A stretch of 64,000 bases of DNA, from the NCBI GenBank assembly GCA_910575005.1, contig CAJTCL010000002.1, positions 1 to 64,000 on the forward strand. The letters run 5' to 3'. This DNA is from Lachnospiraceae bacterium (GTDB taxonomy: Bacteria; Bacillota; Clostridia; Lachnospirales; Lachnospiraceae). Each line of letters opens with the position of its first letter. Within the stretch, counting starts at the first letter, position 1. The notes under the pieces were generated by a model that saw only the letters and a program-made list of their open reading frames with translations, made no database searches and had not been told where the DNA came from. Positions 56,242 to 64,000 of this stretch are shown here, one piece after another. The position numbers and the translations under genes were made by a program.

Positions 56242-56270
56242 TTGACAGCAGACAACTAAGCGTGTATACT
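56242..56270 (+). promoter_or_regulatory. ilvD promoter
   Basis: TTGACA (56242-56247), a 17-base spacer and TATACT (56265-56270), very close to consensus, lie 38 bases ahead of ilvD. The leader is too short for a T-box or attenuator. Confidence 0.8.
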
Positions 56271-56308
56271 CATAGCATAAAAATGAATGTTAGAAAAGAG
56301 GTAGAAAG

Positions 56309-57976
56309 ATGAGAAGTGATAACGTAAAAAAAGGGATGCAGCAGGCGCCCCATCGTTCCCTGTTCAATGCATTAGGATTTACGAAAGAGGAAATGGATAA
56401 GCCATTGGTGGGCATTGTAAGCTCTTATAATGAGATTGTTCCAGGACATATGAATCTGGATAAGATTGTGAATGCTGTAAAGATGGGAGTTGCTGAGGCA
56501 GGAGGCGTTCCAGTAGTATTTCCAGCGATTGCAGTCTGTGATGGAATTGCGATGGGACATACTGGTATGAAATATTCTCTGGTGACACGTGATTTAATTG
56601 CAGATTCTACAGAATGTATGGCACTAGCACATCAATTTGATGCCTTGGTGATGGTGCCAAACTGTGATAAGAATGTTCCTGGCCTTTTGATGGCTGCGGC
56701 ACGAATAAATGTACCGACGGTATTTGTATCTGGCGGCCCAATGCTTGCAGGTCATGTAAAAGGACATAAGACGAGTCTTTCTTCAATGTTTGAAGCAGTT
56801 GGGTCTTATGCTGCGGGTACTATGACAGAAGAAGATGTATGCGAATTTGAGCAGAAGGCTTGTCCGACCTGTGGTTCCTGTTCTGGCATGTACACGGCCA
56901 ATTCCATGAATTGTTTGACAGAAGCCCTGGGAATGGGACTTGGGGGGAATGGTACGATACCAGCTGTATATTCTGATCGTCTGCGCCTTGCCAAACATGC
57001 GGGCATGGCGGTTATGGAAATGTATCGCCAAAATATTTGTCCGAGAGATATTATGACAAAGGAAGCGGTATTGAATGCCTTGACGGTAGATATGGCGCTG
57101 GGATGTTCCACCAACAGTATGCTCCATCTTCCAGCGATTGCACATGAGATTGGCTTCGATTTTGATATCGGTTTTGCCAATGAGATCAGTGAAAAGACAC
57201 CGAATCTCTGTCATTTGGCTCCGGCAGGTCCAACTTATATGGAAGATTTAAATGAGGCGGGCGGCGTCTATGCGGTGATGAATGAGCTTGCAGAATTGGA
57301 CTTACTGAATCTTGATTGTATAACTGTCACTGGAAAGACAGTTGGAGAGAATATTAAGGGCTGTGTCAATAAAAACCCCGAGGTAATCCGTCCTTTGGAT
57401 CATCCATACAGTACAACTGGCGGCCTTGCGGTATTAAAAGGAAATCTGGCAGAAGAGGGAAGTGTGGTAAAACGTTCCGCAGTAGCGCCAGAAATGATGG
57501 TGCACGAAGGACCAGCAAGAGTATTTGACTGTGAGGAGGATGCCATTACAGCCATCAAGGGAGGAAAAATTGTTGCTGGAGATGTGGTTGTGATTCGTTA
57601 CGAAGGGCCCAAAGGCGGACCGGGAATGCGTGAGATGCTCAATCCGACTTCCGCGATTGCCGGAATGGGGCTTGGTTCGACAGTGGCCTTAATTACAGAT
57701 GGACGGTTCTCAGGTGCCAGCCGTGGAGCTTCTATTGGCCATGTTTCACCAGAAGCAGCAGTAGGAGGAATGATTGCCTTGGTGGAAGAAGGAGATACCA
57801 TTAAAATCAATATCCCAGAAATGAAACTTGAGCTGGATGTCTCAGAAGATGTGCTTGCTAAGAGAAAAGCAGAGTGGAAGCCTAGAGAGCCAAAAGTGAA
57901 AGAAGGTTATCTGGCTCGTTATGCGCAGATGGTGACATCTGGTGCTACAGGAGCAGTGATGAAAAGAGAACTGTAA
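56309..57976 (+). CDS. ilvD: Dihydroxy-acid dehydratase
   Basis: This 555-residue iron-sulfur enzyme makes the 2-oxo acids for valine, leucine and isoleucine. Cluster ligands are seen in VPNCDKN and in C185-P-T-C188-G-S-C191 ([18 protein letters not shown]). The substrate site includes [13 protein letters not shown] and [15 protein letters not shown]. The length is normal. It is monocistronic here, away from other branched-chain genes. Confidence 0.97.
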   Translation: MRSDNVKKGMQQAPHRSLFNALGFTKEEMDKPLVGIVSSYNEIVPGHMNLDKIVNAVKMGVAEAGGVPVVFPAIAVCDGIAMGHTGMKYSLVTRDLIADSTECMALAHQFDALVMVPNCDKNVPGLLMAAARINVPTVFVSGGPMLAGHVKGHKTSLSSMFEAVGSYAAGTMTEEDVCEFEQKACPTCGSCSGMYTANSMNCLTEALGMGLGGNGTIPAVYSDRLRLAKHAGMAVMEMYRQNICPRDIMTKEAVLNALTVDMALGCSTNSMLHLPAIAHEIGFDFDIGFANEISEKTPNLCHLAPAGPTYMEDLNEAGGVYAVMNELAELDLLNLDCITVTGKTVGENIKGCVNKNPEVIRPLDHPYSTTGGLAVLKGNLAEEGSVVKRSAVAPEMMVHEGPARVFDCEEDAITAIKGGKIVAGDVVVIRYEGPKGGPGMREMLNPTSAIAGMGLGSTVALITDGRFSGASRGASIGHVSPEAAVGGMIALVEEGDTIKINIPEMKLELDVSEDVLAKRKAEWKPREPKVKEGYLARYAQMVTSGATGAVMKREL

Positions 57977-58022
57977 TTGTGAGAACAATTTGTGAAAAGG
58001 TTTACATTGCAGAGTAATACAT

Positions 58023-58088
58023 ACAAAATGCACAAAAATCACGATGGGAAGCAGGATTTCCAAGATGGTTTTCGTGCATTTTGTTTTT
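58023..58088 (+). terminator. Terminator after ilvD
   Basis: ACAAAATGCAC (58023-58033) pairs perfectly with GTGCATTTTGT (58074-58084), followed by TTTT. The 40-base loop is long and may hold a second stem. Confidence 0.7.
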
Positions 58089-58177
58089 GCCGATTGAGCG
58101 GCAAGAACTTTACAGCAAGTGAATATATTTGTGATATTTGTTCCTTCTATGGAGGTTGAAATAGTTATCATTATCCA

Positions 58178-59356
58178 TTATTTTATGCAGTCCAGTAAGG
58201 AATCGCCAATCATATGTGGGAGCAGGTCTACGGTAAAATTTTCTGCAATGGTGGCGCCGATGACTGCAAAAGTTTCCTGCTCCTCTAACTGTTTGGTATG
58301 TTTCATAGAAGTGCCATAGCACAAGAGAGGCACAGTTTCTCTGGTATGGTCTGTACCAGAATAAGTGGGATCATTCCCGTGGTCAGCAGTGATCAAAAGC
58401 AGATCATCATTTCTCAGTGTTTTTAAAAATTCTTCCAGTTTCAGATCAAATTTTTCCAGTTCCTTTGCATATCCTTCTGGATTGCGTCTGTGTCCCCATA
58501 AGGCATCAAAGTCTACAAGATTTACAAAACATAAGCCTGTAAAGTCTTGTTTGGCAATAGAAATGGTCTGCTCCATACCATGTACACTGGATTGGGATTT
58601 ATGAGTTTCAGTTATTCCTTCGCCTGAGAAAATATCATTGATTTTACCAACACCAATTACATCGTACCCTTGATTTTTCAACAGATTAAGGACAGTGGCA
58701 TCATAAGGTTTGATGGCGTAATCGTGACGGTTTGCTGTTCTTGTAAAGTGGCCTTTGCCCTCGCCCACATAAGGCCTGGCAATCACACGCCCTACCTTCC
58801 AATCTGGCCGCATTGTTATCTCACGGGCTTTCTCACAATAGTGGTAGAGATTGTCAAGACCAGTATATTTCTCATGACCGCAGATCTGCAGTACGCTGTC
58901 TGCAGAAGTATAGACAATCAGGCGTCCGTTTTTGATTTCGTCTTCTCCATATTCTTCGAGAATATCTGTCCCGCTGGCTGATTTGTTGCCAATAATTTTT
59001 TTGCCAAACTCGGTTTCCAGCCGTTGAATCAGTTCTTCTGGAAATCCGGTTTCTGTAAAAGTAAGAAATGGTTCTTTCACATGCAGCCCCATCATTTCCC
59101 AGTGTCCAGTCATGGTGTCTTTACCGACACTTTTTTCCTTGAGGCTCAGATAACAGCCTAAGGTTTGATCTTGTTTTCCACAGAGATTTCCAAGACCCAA
59201 TTTGCGCAGGTTGGGAATCTGCAGGCTGGGAACTCTCTCCCAGATATGCCCCAGAGTATTGGCATTGGCATCACCATATTTTTCAGCATCTGGCATGGCG
59301 CCAATGCCCAGAGAATCCAGGACAATCAGAAAAATTCTTTGATATTTTTTGATCAT
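58178..59356 (-). CDS. deoB: Phosphopentomutase
   Basis: This 392-residue alkaline-phosphatase-superfamily enzyme interconverts ribose (or deoxyribose) 1- and 5-phosphates. The metal ligand region [13 protein letters not shown] lies near the start, with [26 protein letters not shown] and [19 protein letters not shown] towards the end. GAAAGGAGAAA precedes the ATG at 59356. The gene is single and transcribed leftward, with no nucleoside phosphorylase next to it. Confidence 0.97.
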   Translation of the reverse strand: MIKKYQRIFLIVLDSLGIGAMPDAEKYGDANANTLGHIWERVPSLQIPNLRKLGLGNLCGKQDQTLGCYLSLKEKSVGKDTMTGHWEMMGLHVKEPFLTFTETGFPEELIQRLETEFGKKIIGNKSASGTDILEEYGEDEIKNGRLIVYTSADSVLQICGHEKYTGLDNLYHYCEKAREITMRPDWKVGRVIARPYVGEGKGHFTRTANRHDYAIKPYDATVLNLLKNQGYDVIGVGKINDIFSGEGITETHKSQSSVHGMEQTISIAKQDFTGLCFVNLVDFDALWGHRRNPEGYAKELEKFDLKLEEFLKTLRNDDLLLITADHGNDPTYSGTDHTRETVPLLCYGTSMKHTKQLEEQETFAVIGATIAENFTVDLLPHMIGDSLLDCIK

Positions 59357-59476
59357 GACATTTCTCCTTTCTTTCTAAAAATTATGGTAATTATTTAGAA
59401 CATTATGGAAAGTTTTTTCTAATATGTATTGTAACAAAAATTATAATTATTGCACATAGGTAAATGAAAAAATATC

Positions 59477-59554
59477 ATAACTATTCAAAACCTCCATAGA
59501 GATGTATGACAGCTTGGCGGTATGTCTGTGGCTTGGAGTTCAAAATAGTTACAA
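59477..59554. repeat. Dispersed palindromic repeat, family 1, copy D (reversed)
   Basis: TAACTATTCAAAACC (from 59478) and GTTCAAAATAGTTACAA (59538-59554) are the termini. The core ATGTATGACAGCTTGGCGGT and then ATGTCTGTG is the reverse complement of copy C. It lies between the divergent deoB and nfo genes. Confidence 0.8.
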
Positions 59555-59581
59555 AATATGAAACGGCAGATTTTTTTCTTG

Positions 59582-59610
59582 TTTACACCTCCAAAACCTT
59601 TTGTTATAAT
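59582..59610 (+). promoter_or_regulatory. Promoter of the nfo-cbiQO operon
   Basis: TTTACA (59582-59587), a 17-base spacer and a perfect TATAAT (59605-59610). The leader before nfo is about 100 bases and contains a perfect stem CAAGAAC/GTTCTTG (about 59634-59654) of unknown role. Confidence 0.75.
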
Positions 59611-59714
59611 TGTCTGAATAGTTGTATTTGATTCAAGAACACTACAGCGTTCTTGCAAGGATGCGTAGATCAGCTTTACGGACAACAATAGAATAGAGTT
59701 TTGGAGGAAGTACT

Positions 59715-60557
59715 ATGTTAAGGATTGGATGTCATTTATCCTCCGCAAAGGGCTATTTGGCTATGGGAAAGGATGCAGTGAAAATTGGAGCCAATACCTT
59801 TCAGTTTTTTACCAGAAATCCGCGGGGAGCAAAGGCCAAAGAATTGAATGTGACAGATATTGAGGAATATCTGAAATTTGCAGCAGAACATGGGCTGGCT
59901 CAAATTTTAGCACATGCACCTTATACTTTGAATGCCAGTGCCAAAGATCCGGCGCTGCGACAGTTTACATGTGAGACTATGTGTGATGATTTAAGCCGTC
60001 TGGAATATATTCCAGGTGCCATGTATAATTTTCATCCAGGCAGTCATGTACAGCAAGGGGCAAAACAGGGGATTGTTTATATCTCAGAACTGTTAAATCA
60101 GATCAATCTGCATGGATATCAGACTACGATTCTACTGGAGACGATGGCTGGAAAAGGAACAGAAATGGGGAGAAGCTTTGAGGAACTCTCAGCAATCATA
60201 GAACGCGTGGAAGACAGCAGTCATTTAGGGGTGTGTCTGGATACCTGCCATGTGTTTGATGGAGGGTACGATATTGTGCATAGTCTAGATTCTATTTTAG
60301 AGGAATTTGACCAGATCATTGGATTGGAGCGGCTGAAAGCTATTCATCTCAACGACAGTAAAAATGGGTTGGGCAGTCATAAGGACCGTCATGAAAAGAT
60401 TGGCCAGGGGGAGATTGGTCTGCAAGCTTTTGTGCAAATTGTCAGGCATCCTTGTCTGCGTCAGCTTCCGTTTTATCTGGAGACACCGAATGATCTTAAG
60501 GGGTATCAGAGAGAAATTGCACTGTTGAGGGAGAAGGCAGAACATGAGGAGGCATAA
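59715..60557 (+). CDS. nfo: Endonuclease IV (AP endonuclease)
   Basis: This 280-residue TIM-barrel zinc enzyme cuts DNA 5' of abasic sites. The zinc ligands are seen in [58 protein letters not shown] and [22 protein letters not shown] (cited in part). AGTTTTGGAGGAAGT precedes the ATG. Its end overlaps cbiQ by 14 bases, an unexpected coupling of DNA repair with cobalt transport. Confidence 0.97.
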   Translation: MLRIGCHLSSAKGYLAMGKDAVKIGANTFQFFTRNPRGAKAKELNVTDIEEYLKFAAEHGLAQILAHAPYTLNASAKDPALRQFTCETMCDDLSRLEYIPGAMYNFHPGSHVQQGAKQGIVYISELLNQINLHGYQTTILLETMAGKGTEMGRSFEELSAIIERVEDSSHLGVCLDTCHVFDGGYDIVHSLDSILEEFDQIIGLERLKAIHLNDSKNGLGSHKDRHEKIGQGEIGLQAFVQIVRHPCLRQLPFYLETPNDLKGYQREIALLREKAEHEEA

Positions 60558-61341
60558 AAGACATTCTCATGGTGTGACAAGTATTGATTTTTATGCTTGT
60601 CAGTCAAGGCTTCGGCGGTGGAACGGCTGTTATAAGGTTTGTTCCGTGGCTGTGATATTGACTGTATGCTTGGTCTTGGACAACCCCTGGGCTTCTGTCC
60701 TGGTAATTTTAACGATGGGACTTATAAACCTAAGGGGAAACGGCGTTAGTCTTTGTATTTATCTGGGATTATTAAAAATTCCGATTGCCTTTTTAATGCT
60801 GGGAAGTCTGGCAGTTGCCTTTGGAATATCCAGTTATCCGGTGGGAAGTATGTCCATTTCTCTGCATTGGTTTTATCTGTATATAACCAGAGAAACCTTG
60901 ATAAAAGCATTGCAATTATTTTTAAGGGCAATGGGAGCAGTCAGTGTCTTATATTTGTTGGCGTTATCTACGCCTGCAAGTGAATTGGCGGCGGTACTGC
61001 GCAGTATGCATATGCCAAAACTTCTGACAGAATTGATGCATATGATTTACCGGTTTATTTTTATTCTTATGGATGTTCAGCAAGACATGAAGACAGCGGC
61101 AGTTTCTCGATTGGGAGATGCAGATTTTAAGACATCATGTACAACATTTGGGCAGATTGGAGGGAATCTTTTGATTCTTTCTCTGAAAAAAGCAAATACT
61201 TATTATGATGCGATGGTATCAAGAGGATATGAGGGAGATTTTCCTATTTGGGAAGAACAGAAATCCGTCAAGGTCTGGCAGATTATATTACTAGGGTTAT
61301 ATATTGGAGTATTGTTGGCTGTTGCTGTGATCAGCAAGTAA
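60544..61341 (+). CDS. cbiQ: ECF-type cobalt transporter membrane component (CbiQ-like)
   Basis: This 265-residue T component has about five membrane segments and the two AxRG-type coupling helices characteristic of the family (residues about 170-240: [12 protein letters not shown], and [13 protein letters not shown]). It links the substrate-binding subunit to the ATPase. It overlaps nfo by 14 bases and precedes cbiO by 21. Cobalt is inferred from the CbiQ-like sequence and the CbiM gene nearby; another ECF substrate is possible. Confidence 0.85.
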   Translation: MRRHKRHSHGVTSIDFYACQSRLRRWNGCYKVCSVAVILTVCLVLDNPWASVLVILTMGLINLRGNGVSLCIYLGLLKIPIAFLMLGSLAVAFGISSYPVGSMSISLHWFYLYITRETLIKALQLFLRAMGAVSVLYLLALSTPASELAAVLRSMHMPKLLTELMHMIYRFIFILMDVQQDMKTAAVSRLGDADFKTSCTTFGQIGGNLLILSLKKANTYYDAMVSRGYEGDFPIWEEQKSVKVWQIILLGLYIGVLLAVAVISK

Positions 61342-61362
61342 TCATAATTATAAGGGAGAACC

Positions 61363-62187
61363 ATGCGAGAAGAAATTATAAATGTGCAGCATTTGAGTTA
61401 TCAATATCCATCTGGTGATCTGGCACTCTCAGATATCAATCTCTCTATTGGTATGGGGGAGAGGATTGCAGTTATGGGTTCTAACGGGGCTGGAAAATCA
61501 ACCTTTTTCTTAAATCTAAATGGTGTGCTCAAGGCGCAGACAGGGGGGATTTATTATCGGGGCAAGAAGGTAGGCAGCAAGGAGTTAAAGGAACTCCGCC
61601 GTCATGTAGGATTTGTGTTTCAGGATGCTGACAGTCAGATTATTGCCTCTACGGTAGAGGCAGAAGTGGCATTTGGCCCCATGAATCTAAAGCTTCCCAG
61701 AGAAGAAATTAAAAAAAGGGTAACACAGGCGCTAGAATATATGGATTTGCAGTCGTATCGGCAGCGTCCACCCCATTATTTGAGTGGTGGGGAGAAAAAA
61801 AGAGTCAGCATTGCCGATATCATTGCCATGCAGTCAGAGGTTATTCTCTTTGATGAGCCTGCCGCAGCGTTGGATCCATTGAGTGTGGATCTGTTGGAAC
61901 AAGTTTTAGCAGGTTTATCCAGGGAAGGAAAGACATTGTTGATTTCCACACATGATGTGGATTTTGCCTATCGGTGGGCTGAGCGTATTGTAGTGTTTGA
62001 TGGTGGAAAAATTCTTGCCGATGGAAGTCCTTTGGAAGTATTTTTACAGGAAAAGGTGTTGAAGCAGGCACATTTAAAAAAGCCACAAATGCTGAAAGTG
62101 TATGAGACACTTTCCGAGCGGGGACTGATAGAGCCAGAGAGTTATCCCAAAGAGGCGGGGGAACTTGCAAAGGCGATGATAGGATAA
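61363..62187 (+). CDS. cbiO: ECF-type cobalt transporter ATPase (CbiO-like)
   Basis: This 274-residue ATPase has Walker A GSNGAGKST (39-47), the Q-loop FQDADSQI, the signature YLSGGEKKRVSIADIIAM, Walker B VILFDEPAAALDP and the switch His in ISTHDVDFAY. ECF ATPases of cobalt/nickel systems carry the FQDADSQI-type Q-helix. AAGGGAGAA precedes the ATG. It powers CbiQ and, presumably, the CbiM(N) gene further on. Confidence 0.92.
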   Translation: MREEIINVQHLSYQYPSGDLALSDINLSIGMGERIAVMGSNGAGKSTFFLNLNGVLKAQTGGIYYRGKKVGSKELKELRRHVGFVFQDADSQIIASTVEAEVAFGPMNLKLPREEIKKRVTQALEYMDLQSYRQRPPHYLSGGEKKRVSIADIIAMQSEVILFDEPAAALDPLSVDLLEQVLAGLSREGKTLLISTHDVDFAYRWAERIVVFDGGKILADGSPLEVFLQEKVLKQAHLKKPQMLKVYETLSERGLIEPESYPKEAGELAKAMIG

Positions 62188-62197
62188 GGAGGAATAC

Positions 62198-62842
62198 ATG
62201 ATGAATCAAAAATATAAAGAATATTTATCTTATGTAAAGCATTATCTGAGTGAGCATCAGGGCATAGAATCTCCAAATCCTATGCATCCATTCCGTTCTA
62301 GATTTCAGCATACGATTCGAGTGCTGCACTGGTGTGAACGGCTGACAGAAGGAATGGAAGAGGTAGACCAGGAGTTACTCTGTACAGCAGCAATTTTCCA
62401 TGATATTGGTTATGGAAGCTATGACAATGAATATCATGCGCACCGCAGTGCGCAGGCTTTTGGCAATTTCGCAAAGGCTCAGGGAATGGAAGCGGAATTT
62501 TCTAAGCAGGTGCAATGGCTGATTGCCCATCATTCGGATAAAAGTCTACTGAGAGAACCAGGAAACAGCCTGGAAATGATTTTGCTGATGGAAGCAGATC
62601 TGTTGGATGAGGAAGGGGCAATGGGGATTGTATGGGATTGTATGGTGATGGGAAATATACATGCCTCCAGTTATTTGAAGGCTTATGAGCATATCATGGA
62701 GAGTTCTAATAAGCAGGAGCCTAATCCTATGGTCACGCAGAGAGCGAGAGAGATTTGGGAACAGAAGAAACAGATTGTCTCAGAATTTGCAGAGCAGCTA
62801 AAAGAGGATCTGATGGTTGGCAGTGCATATTTTGATATTTAA
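62198..62842 (+). CDS. HD-domain hydrolase
   Basis: This 214-residue HD-superfamily protein has the metal-binding set H47 in FQHTIRVLHW, the HD pair in FHDIGYG (about 67-68) and later His and Asp residues (AHHSDKSL, EADLLDEEG). HD proteins hydrolyse phosphate esters of nucleotides or act on other phosphates. The role here is unknown. It is the last gene of the nfo-cbiQO operon, 11 bases after cbiO, behind AGGAGG. Confidence 0.85.
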   Translation: MMNQKYKEYLSYVKHYLSEHQGIESPNPMHPFRSRFQHTIRVLHWCERLTEGMEEVDQELLCTAAIFHDIGYGSYDNEYHAHRSAQAFGNFAKAQGMEAEFSKQVQWLIAHHSDKSLLREPGNSLEMILLMEADLLDEEGAMGIVWDCMVMGNIHASSYLKAYEHIMESSNKQEPNPMVTQRAREIWEQKKQIVSEFAEQLKEDLMVGSAYFDI

Positions 62843-62905
62843 TAACCATTTAGAAAGCCACAAAAGATTAAGAATGTATTGCCATCAAAAGCAATTGCGG
62901 TTTTA

Positions 62906-63010
62906 GTAACCATTCAGAACGTCATGAAAATTCCTAAGCCACAGATAAGCCTTGGCAGAAGCGTAAGATAGATTGTCAGGCATGTCTGTGGCTTGGATTC
63001 TGAATCGTTA
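62906..63010. repeat. Dispersed palindromic repeat, family 1, copy E (reversed)
   Basis: GTAACCATTCAGAA (62906-62919) and TTCTGAATCGTTA (62998-63010) are the termini. ATGTCTGTGGCTTGGA (about 62982-62997) is identical to copy D over 16 bases. The core is longer than in other copies. A partial extra left end (TAACCATTTAGAA) lies at 62843-62855. Confidence 0.8.
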
Positions 63011-63031
63011 AGTTATTTCATTGAATTTTTC

Positions 63032-63060
63032 TGGACATTTTTGCCAGATTATGCTATTCT
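63032..63060 (+). promoter_or_regulatory. Promoter of the cobalamin riboswitch/cbiM transcript
   Basis: TGGACA (63032-63037), a 17-base spacer and TATTCT (63055-63060) lie about 35 bases ahead of the aptamer. Confidence 0.6.
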
Positions 63061-63096
63061 AAGTCAAAATAATTGTTACAAGTAATTTAATTATAA

Positions 63097-63262
63097 AAGG
63101 TGCCTGTATTTTCCACAGGATAATAGGGAATTGGGTGAGAATCCCATACGGTCCCGCCGCTGTAAGAGTGGAGTTTTCTTCCAAAAACAAAATTTGAATG
63201 CCACTAGGAAACTGGGAAGGTGGAAGAAAATGAGGAAGCTTAAGTCAGAAGACCTGCCTTTT
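63097..63262 (+). promoter_or_regulatory. Cobalamin (B12) riboswitch aptamer
   Basis: The family landmarks appear in order: GGTGCCTGTA at the start, GGGAATTGGGTGAGAATCCC, ACGGTCCCGCCGCTGTAA, and the B12 box AAGTCAGAAGACCTGCC (about 63242-63258). It binds adenosyl- or related cobalamin. The terminator at 63359-63400 is its likely expression platform, so cobalamin should switch cbiM off. Confidence 0.95.
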
Positions 63263-63358
63263 GTAAGGGAATGCAACAAGTTACGAGCGATAACTGGCTG
63301 CATGAGAGCCTGTCTGAAATACTTTTTGAAGGAGTTTTGCAGATCAGGTTTATTATGG

Positions 63359-63400
63359 ACGCCGGTTTGCTGTAAGAAAACAGCAGATGTGGTGTTTTTT
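63359..63400 (+). terminator. Riboswitch expression-platform terminator
   Basis: ACGCCGGTTTGCTGT (63359-63373) pairs with ACAGCAGATGTGGTGT (63380-63395), allowing one bulge and a few G-T pairs, then six T's (63395-63400). It lies 96 bases ahead of cbiM. Confidence 0.8.
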
Positions 63401-63495
63401 ATTTTATAGGATTAGGGTGTCAAAAGCGCCTTTGGATTTCCTAAAGATAAAAAAATTATCGCAGGATTCTTTATTCTTGAGAGAGGTGAACTATT

Positions 63496-64000
63496 ATGAC
63501 AAAGAGACAAAAGAAACTATTGATTGGGAGTATTGTGTTTGCCGCAGCTTTTGGCATCGCCCCAAACGTCAACGCTATGCATATTATGGAGGGTTATCTG
63601 CCTTTGGGATTTTGTATTGCCTGGGGAATTGTCAGTATTCCATTTTTGGTAAAGGGATTTTTCTCAATTCAGAAGAAATTAGAACAGGAACGCAAAAATA
63701 TTACCATACTTGCCATGTCAGGGGCTTTTATTTTTGTCATCTCTTCCCTGAAAATTCCTTCTGTGACAGGAAGTTGTTCTCATATGACAGGGACTGCTCT
63801 AGGAGCGATCTTATTTGGGCCAAGTGCGGTCAGCATTTTGGGAATGATTGTGCTGATTTTTCAAGCAGTTCTTTTAGCACATGGCGGATTAACGACATTG
63901 GGAGCTAATACTTTTTCTATGGCAATTGCAGGACCATTTTTAGCCTATGGAATTTACAGGCTTTGTAAAAAATGTAACATAAACCAGAGAATTGGTGTTT
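63496..64000 (+). CDS. cbiM: Cobalt transport protein CbiM (truncated by window end)
   Basis: The first 168 residues are visible, and the gene runs off the window. CbiM is the substrate-binding membrane subunit of cobalt ECF systems. The mature N-terminus reads MHIMEGYLP after a signal-like peptide (residues 1-27), which exposes the His that helps ligate Co(II). Membrane segments follow, with [20 protein letters not shown] and [20 protein letters not shown] 63496 has GAGAGGTGAA ahead. It is under the cobalamin riboswitch. Confidence 0.96.
   Translation, partial: MTKRQKKLLIGSIVFAAAFGIAPNVNAMHIMEGYLPLGFCIAWGIVSIPFLVKGFFSIQKKLEQERKNITILAMSGAFIFVISSLKIPSVTGSCSHMTGTALGAILFGPSAVSILGMIVLIFQAVLLAHGGLTTLGANTFSMAIAGPFLAYGIYRLCKKCNINQRIGV

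Noticed and set aside
63387-63908. 173-residue frame overlapping cbiM
   Set aside because: It is an out-of-frame shadow of cbiM, which has the ribosome binding site and clear family motifs.

Overview
The window looks like part of the chromosome of a spore-forming, low-G+C Firmicute, most likely a gut-type member of the Lachnospiraceae or a close clostridial relative. The evidence is the endospore genes (spoIIGA, sigE, a Spo0E-like phosphatase, two CotF/ferritin-like coat-type proteins, a zinc-dependent phospholipase C-like protein), a T-box ahead of thrS, a class II cobalamin-type leader ahead of cbiM, strong AGGAGG ribosome binding sites and AT-rich spacers. No prophage, conjugative element, CRISPR array or intact insertion sequence is seen.

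Layout. (1) 1-5000: the 3' end of a 23S rRNA gene, a tRNA-Trp with no 5S rRNA in between, a small XRE regulator, a decayed zinc-ribbon protein gene, a membrane-fused spermidine-synthase-like protein, a structured non-coding stretch, and a secreted CAP/Ig-like protein. (2) 5240-12700: an OmpR-type two-component system with a co-transcribed membrane-anchored accessory protein, then a MacB/FtsX-type ABC exporter preceded by the 5'-truncated remnant of a second permease. (3) 12800-17650: a SEC-C protein, a T-box controlling a small membrane protein plus thrS, a DUF1540 protein, a phospholipase C-like protein and a Spo0E-like protein. (4) 17700-29250: a compact division and cell-wall (dcw) cluster in the order rsmH, ftsL, two class B PBPs, mraY, murD, ftsW, ftsQ, ftsZ. 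(5) 29400-35200: a chemoreceptor and a sigma factor with its membrane partner lie between ftsZ and the spoIIGA-sigE operon. The spoIIGA promoter has the stretched spacing expected of a Spo0A-activated promoter. (6) 35270-41620: argS, a MIF-like tautomerase, an XRE-membrane protein, the coat-type pair behind a MITE-like palindrome, trpS and a LUD protein. (7) 41860-53770: a PocR/degenerate kinase plus EAL phosphodiesterase pair overlapping into an ABC exporter and a DUF2156 protein, two CobW-type metallochaperone GTPases (one with a His-rich segment, one with a different C-terminal domain), an AAA-ATPase/PD-(D/E)XK protein, an aldo/keto reductase, a FadR-type regulator and a signal peptidase. 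(8) 53850-64000: a hybrid histidine kinase, ilvD, deoB, an nfo-cbiQ-cbiO-HD operon, and a cobalamin riboswitch with cbiM, which is cut by the window end.

Functional themes are cell division feeding into sporulation, amino-acid-sensing leaders on synthetase genes, signalling, and cobalt/B12 and zinc-type metal handling. The spacers carry a dispersed palindromic repeat family (at least five copies), a second short hairpin family (two copies) and one longer MITE-like palindrome. The most unusual items are the repeat family, the kinase whose phospho-acceptor His is replaced by Met next to an EAL protein with a degenerate GGDEF, the CobW pair, and the structured stretch at 3844-3978. All product names come from reading motifs by eye; no database search was run.
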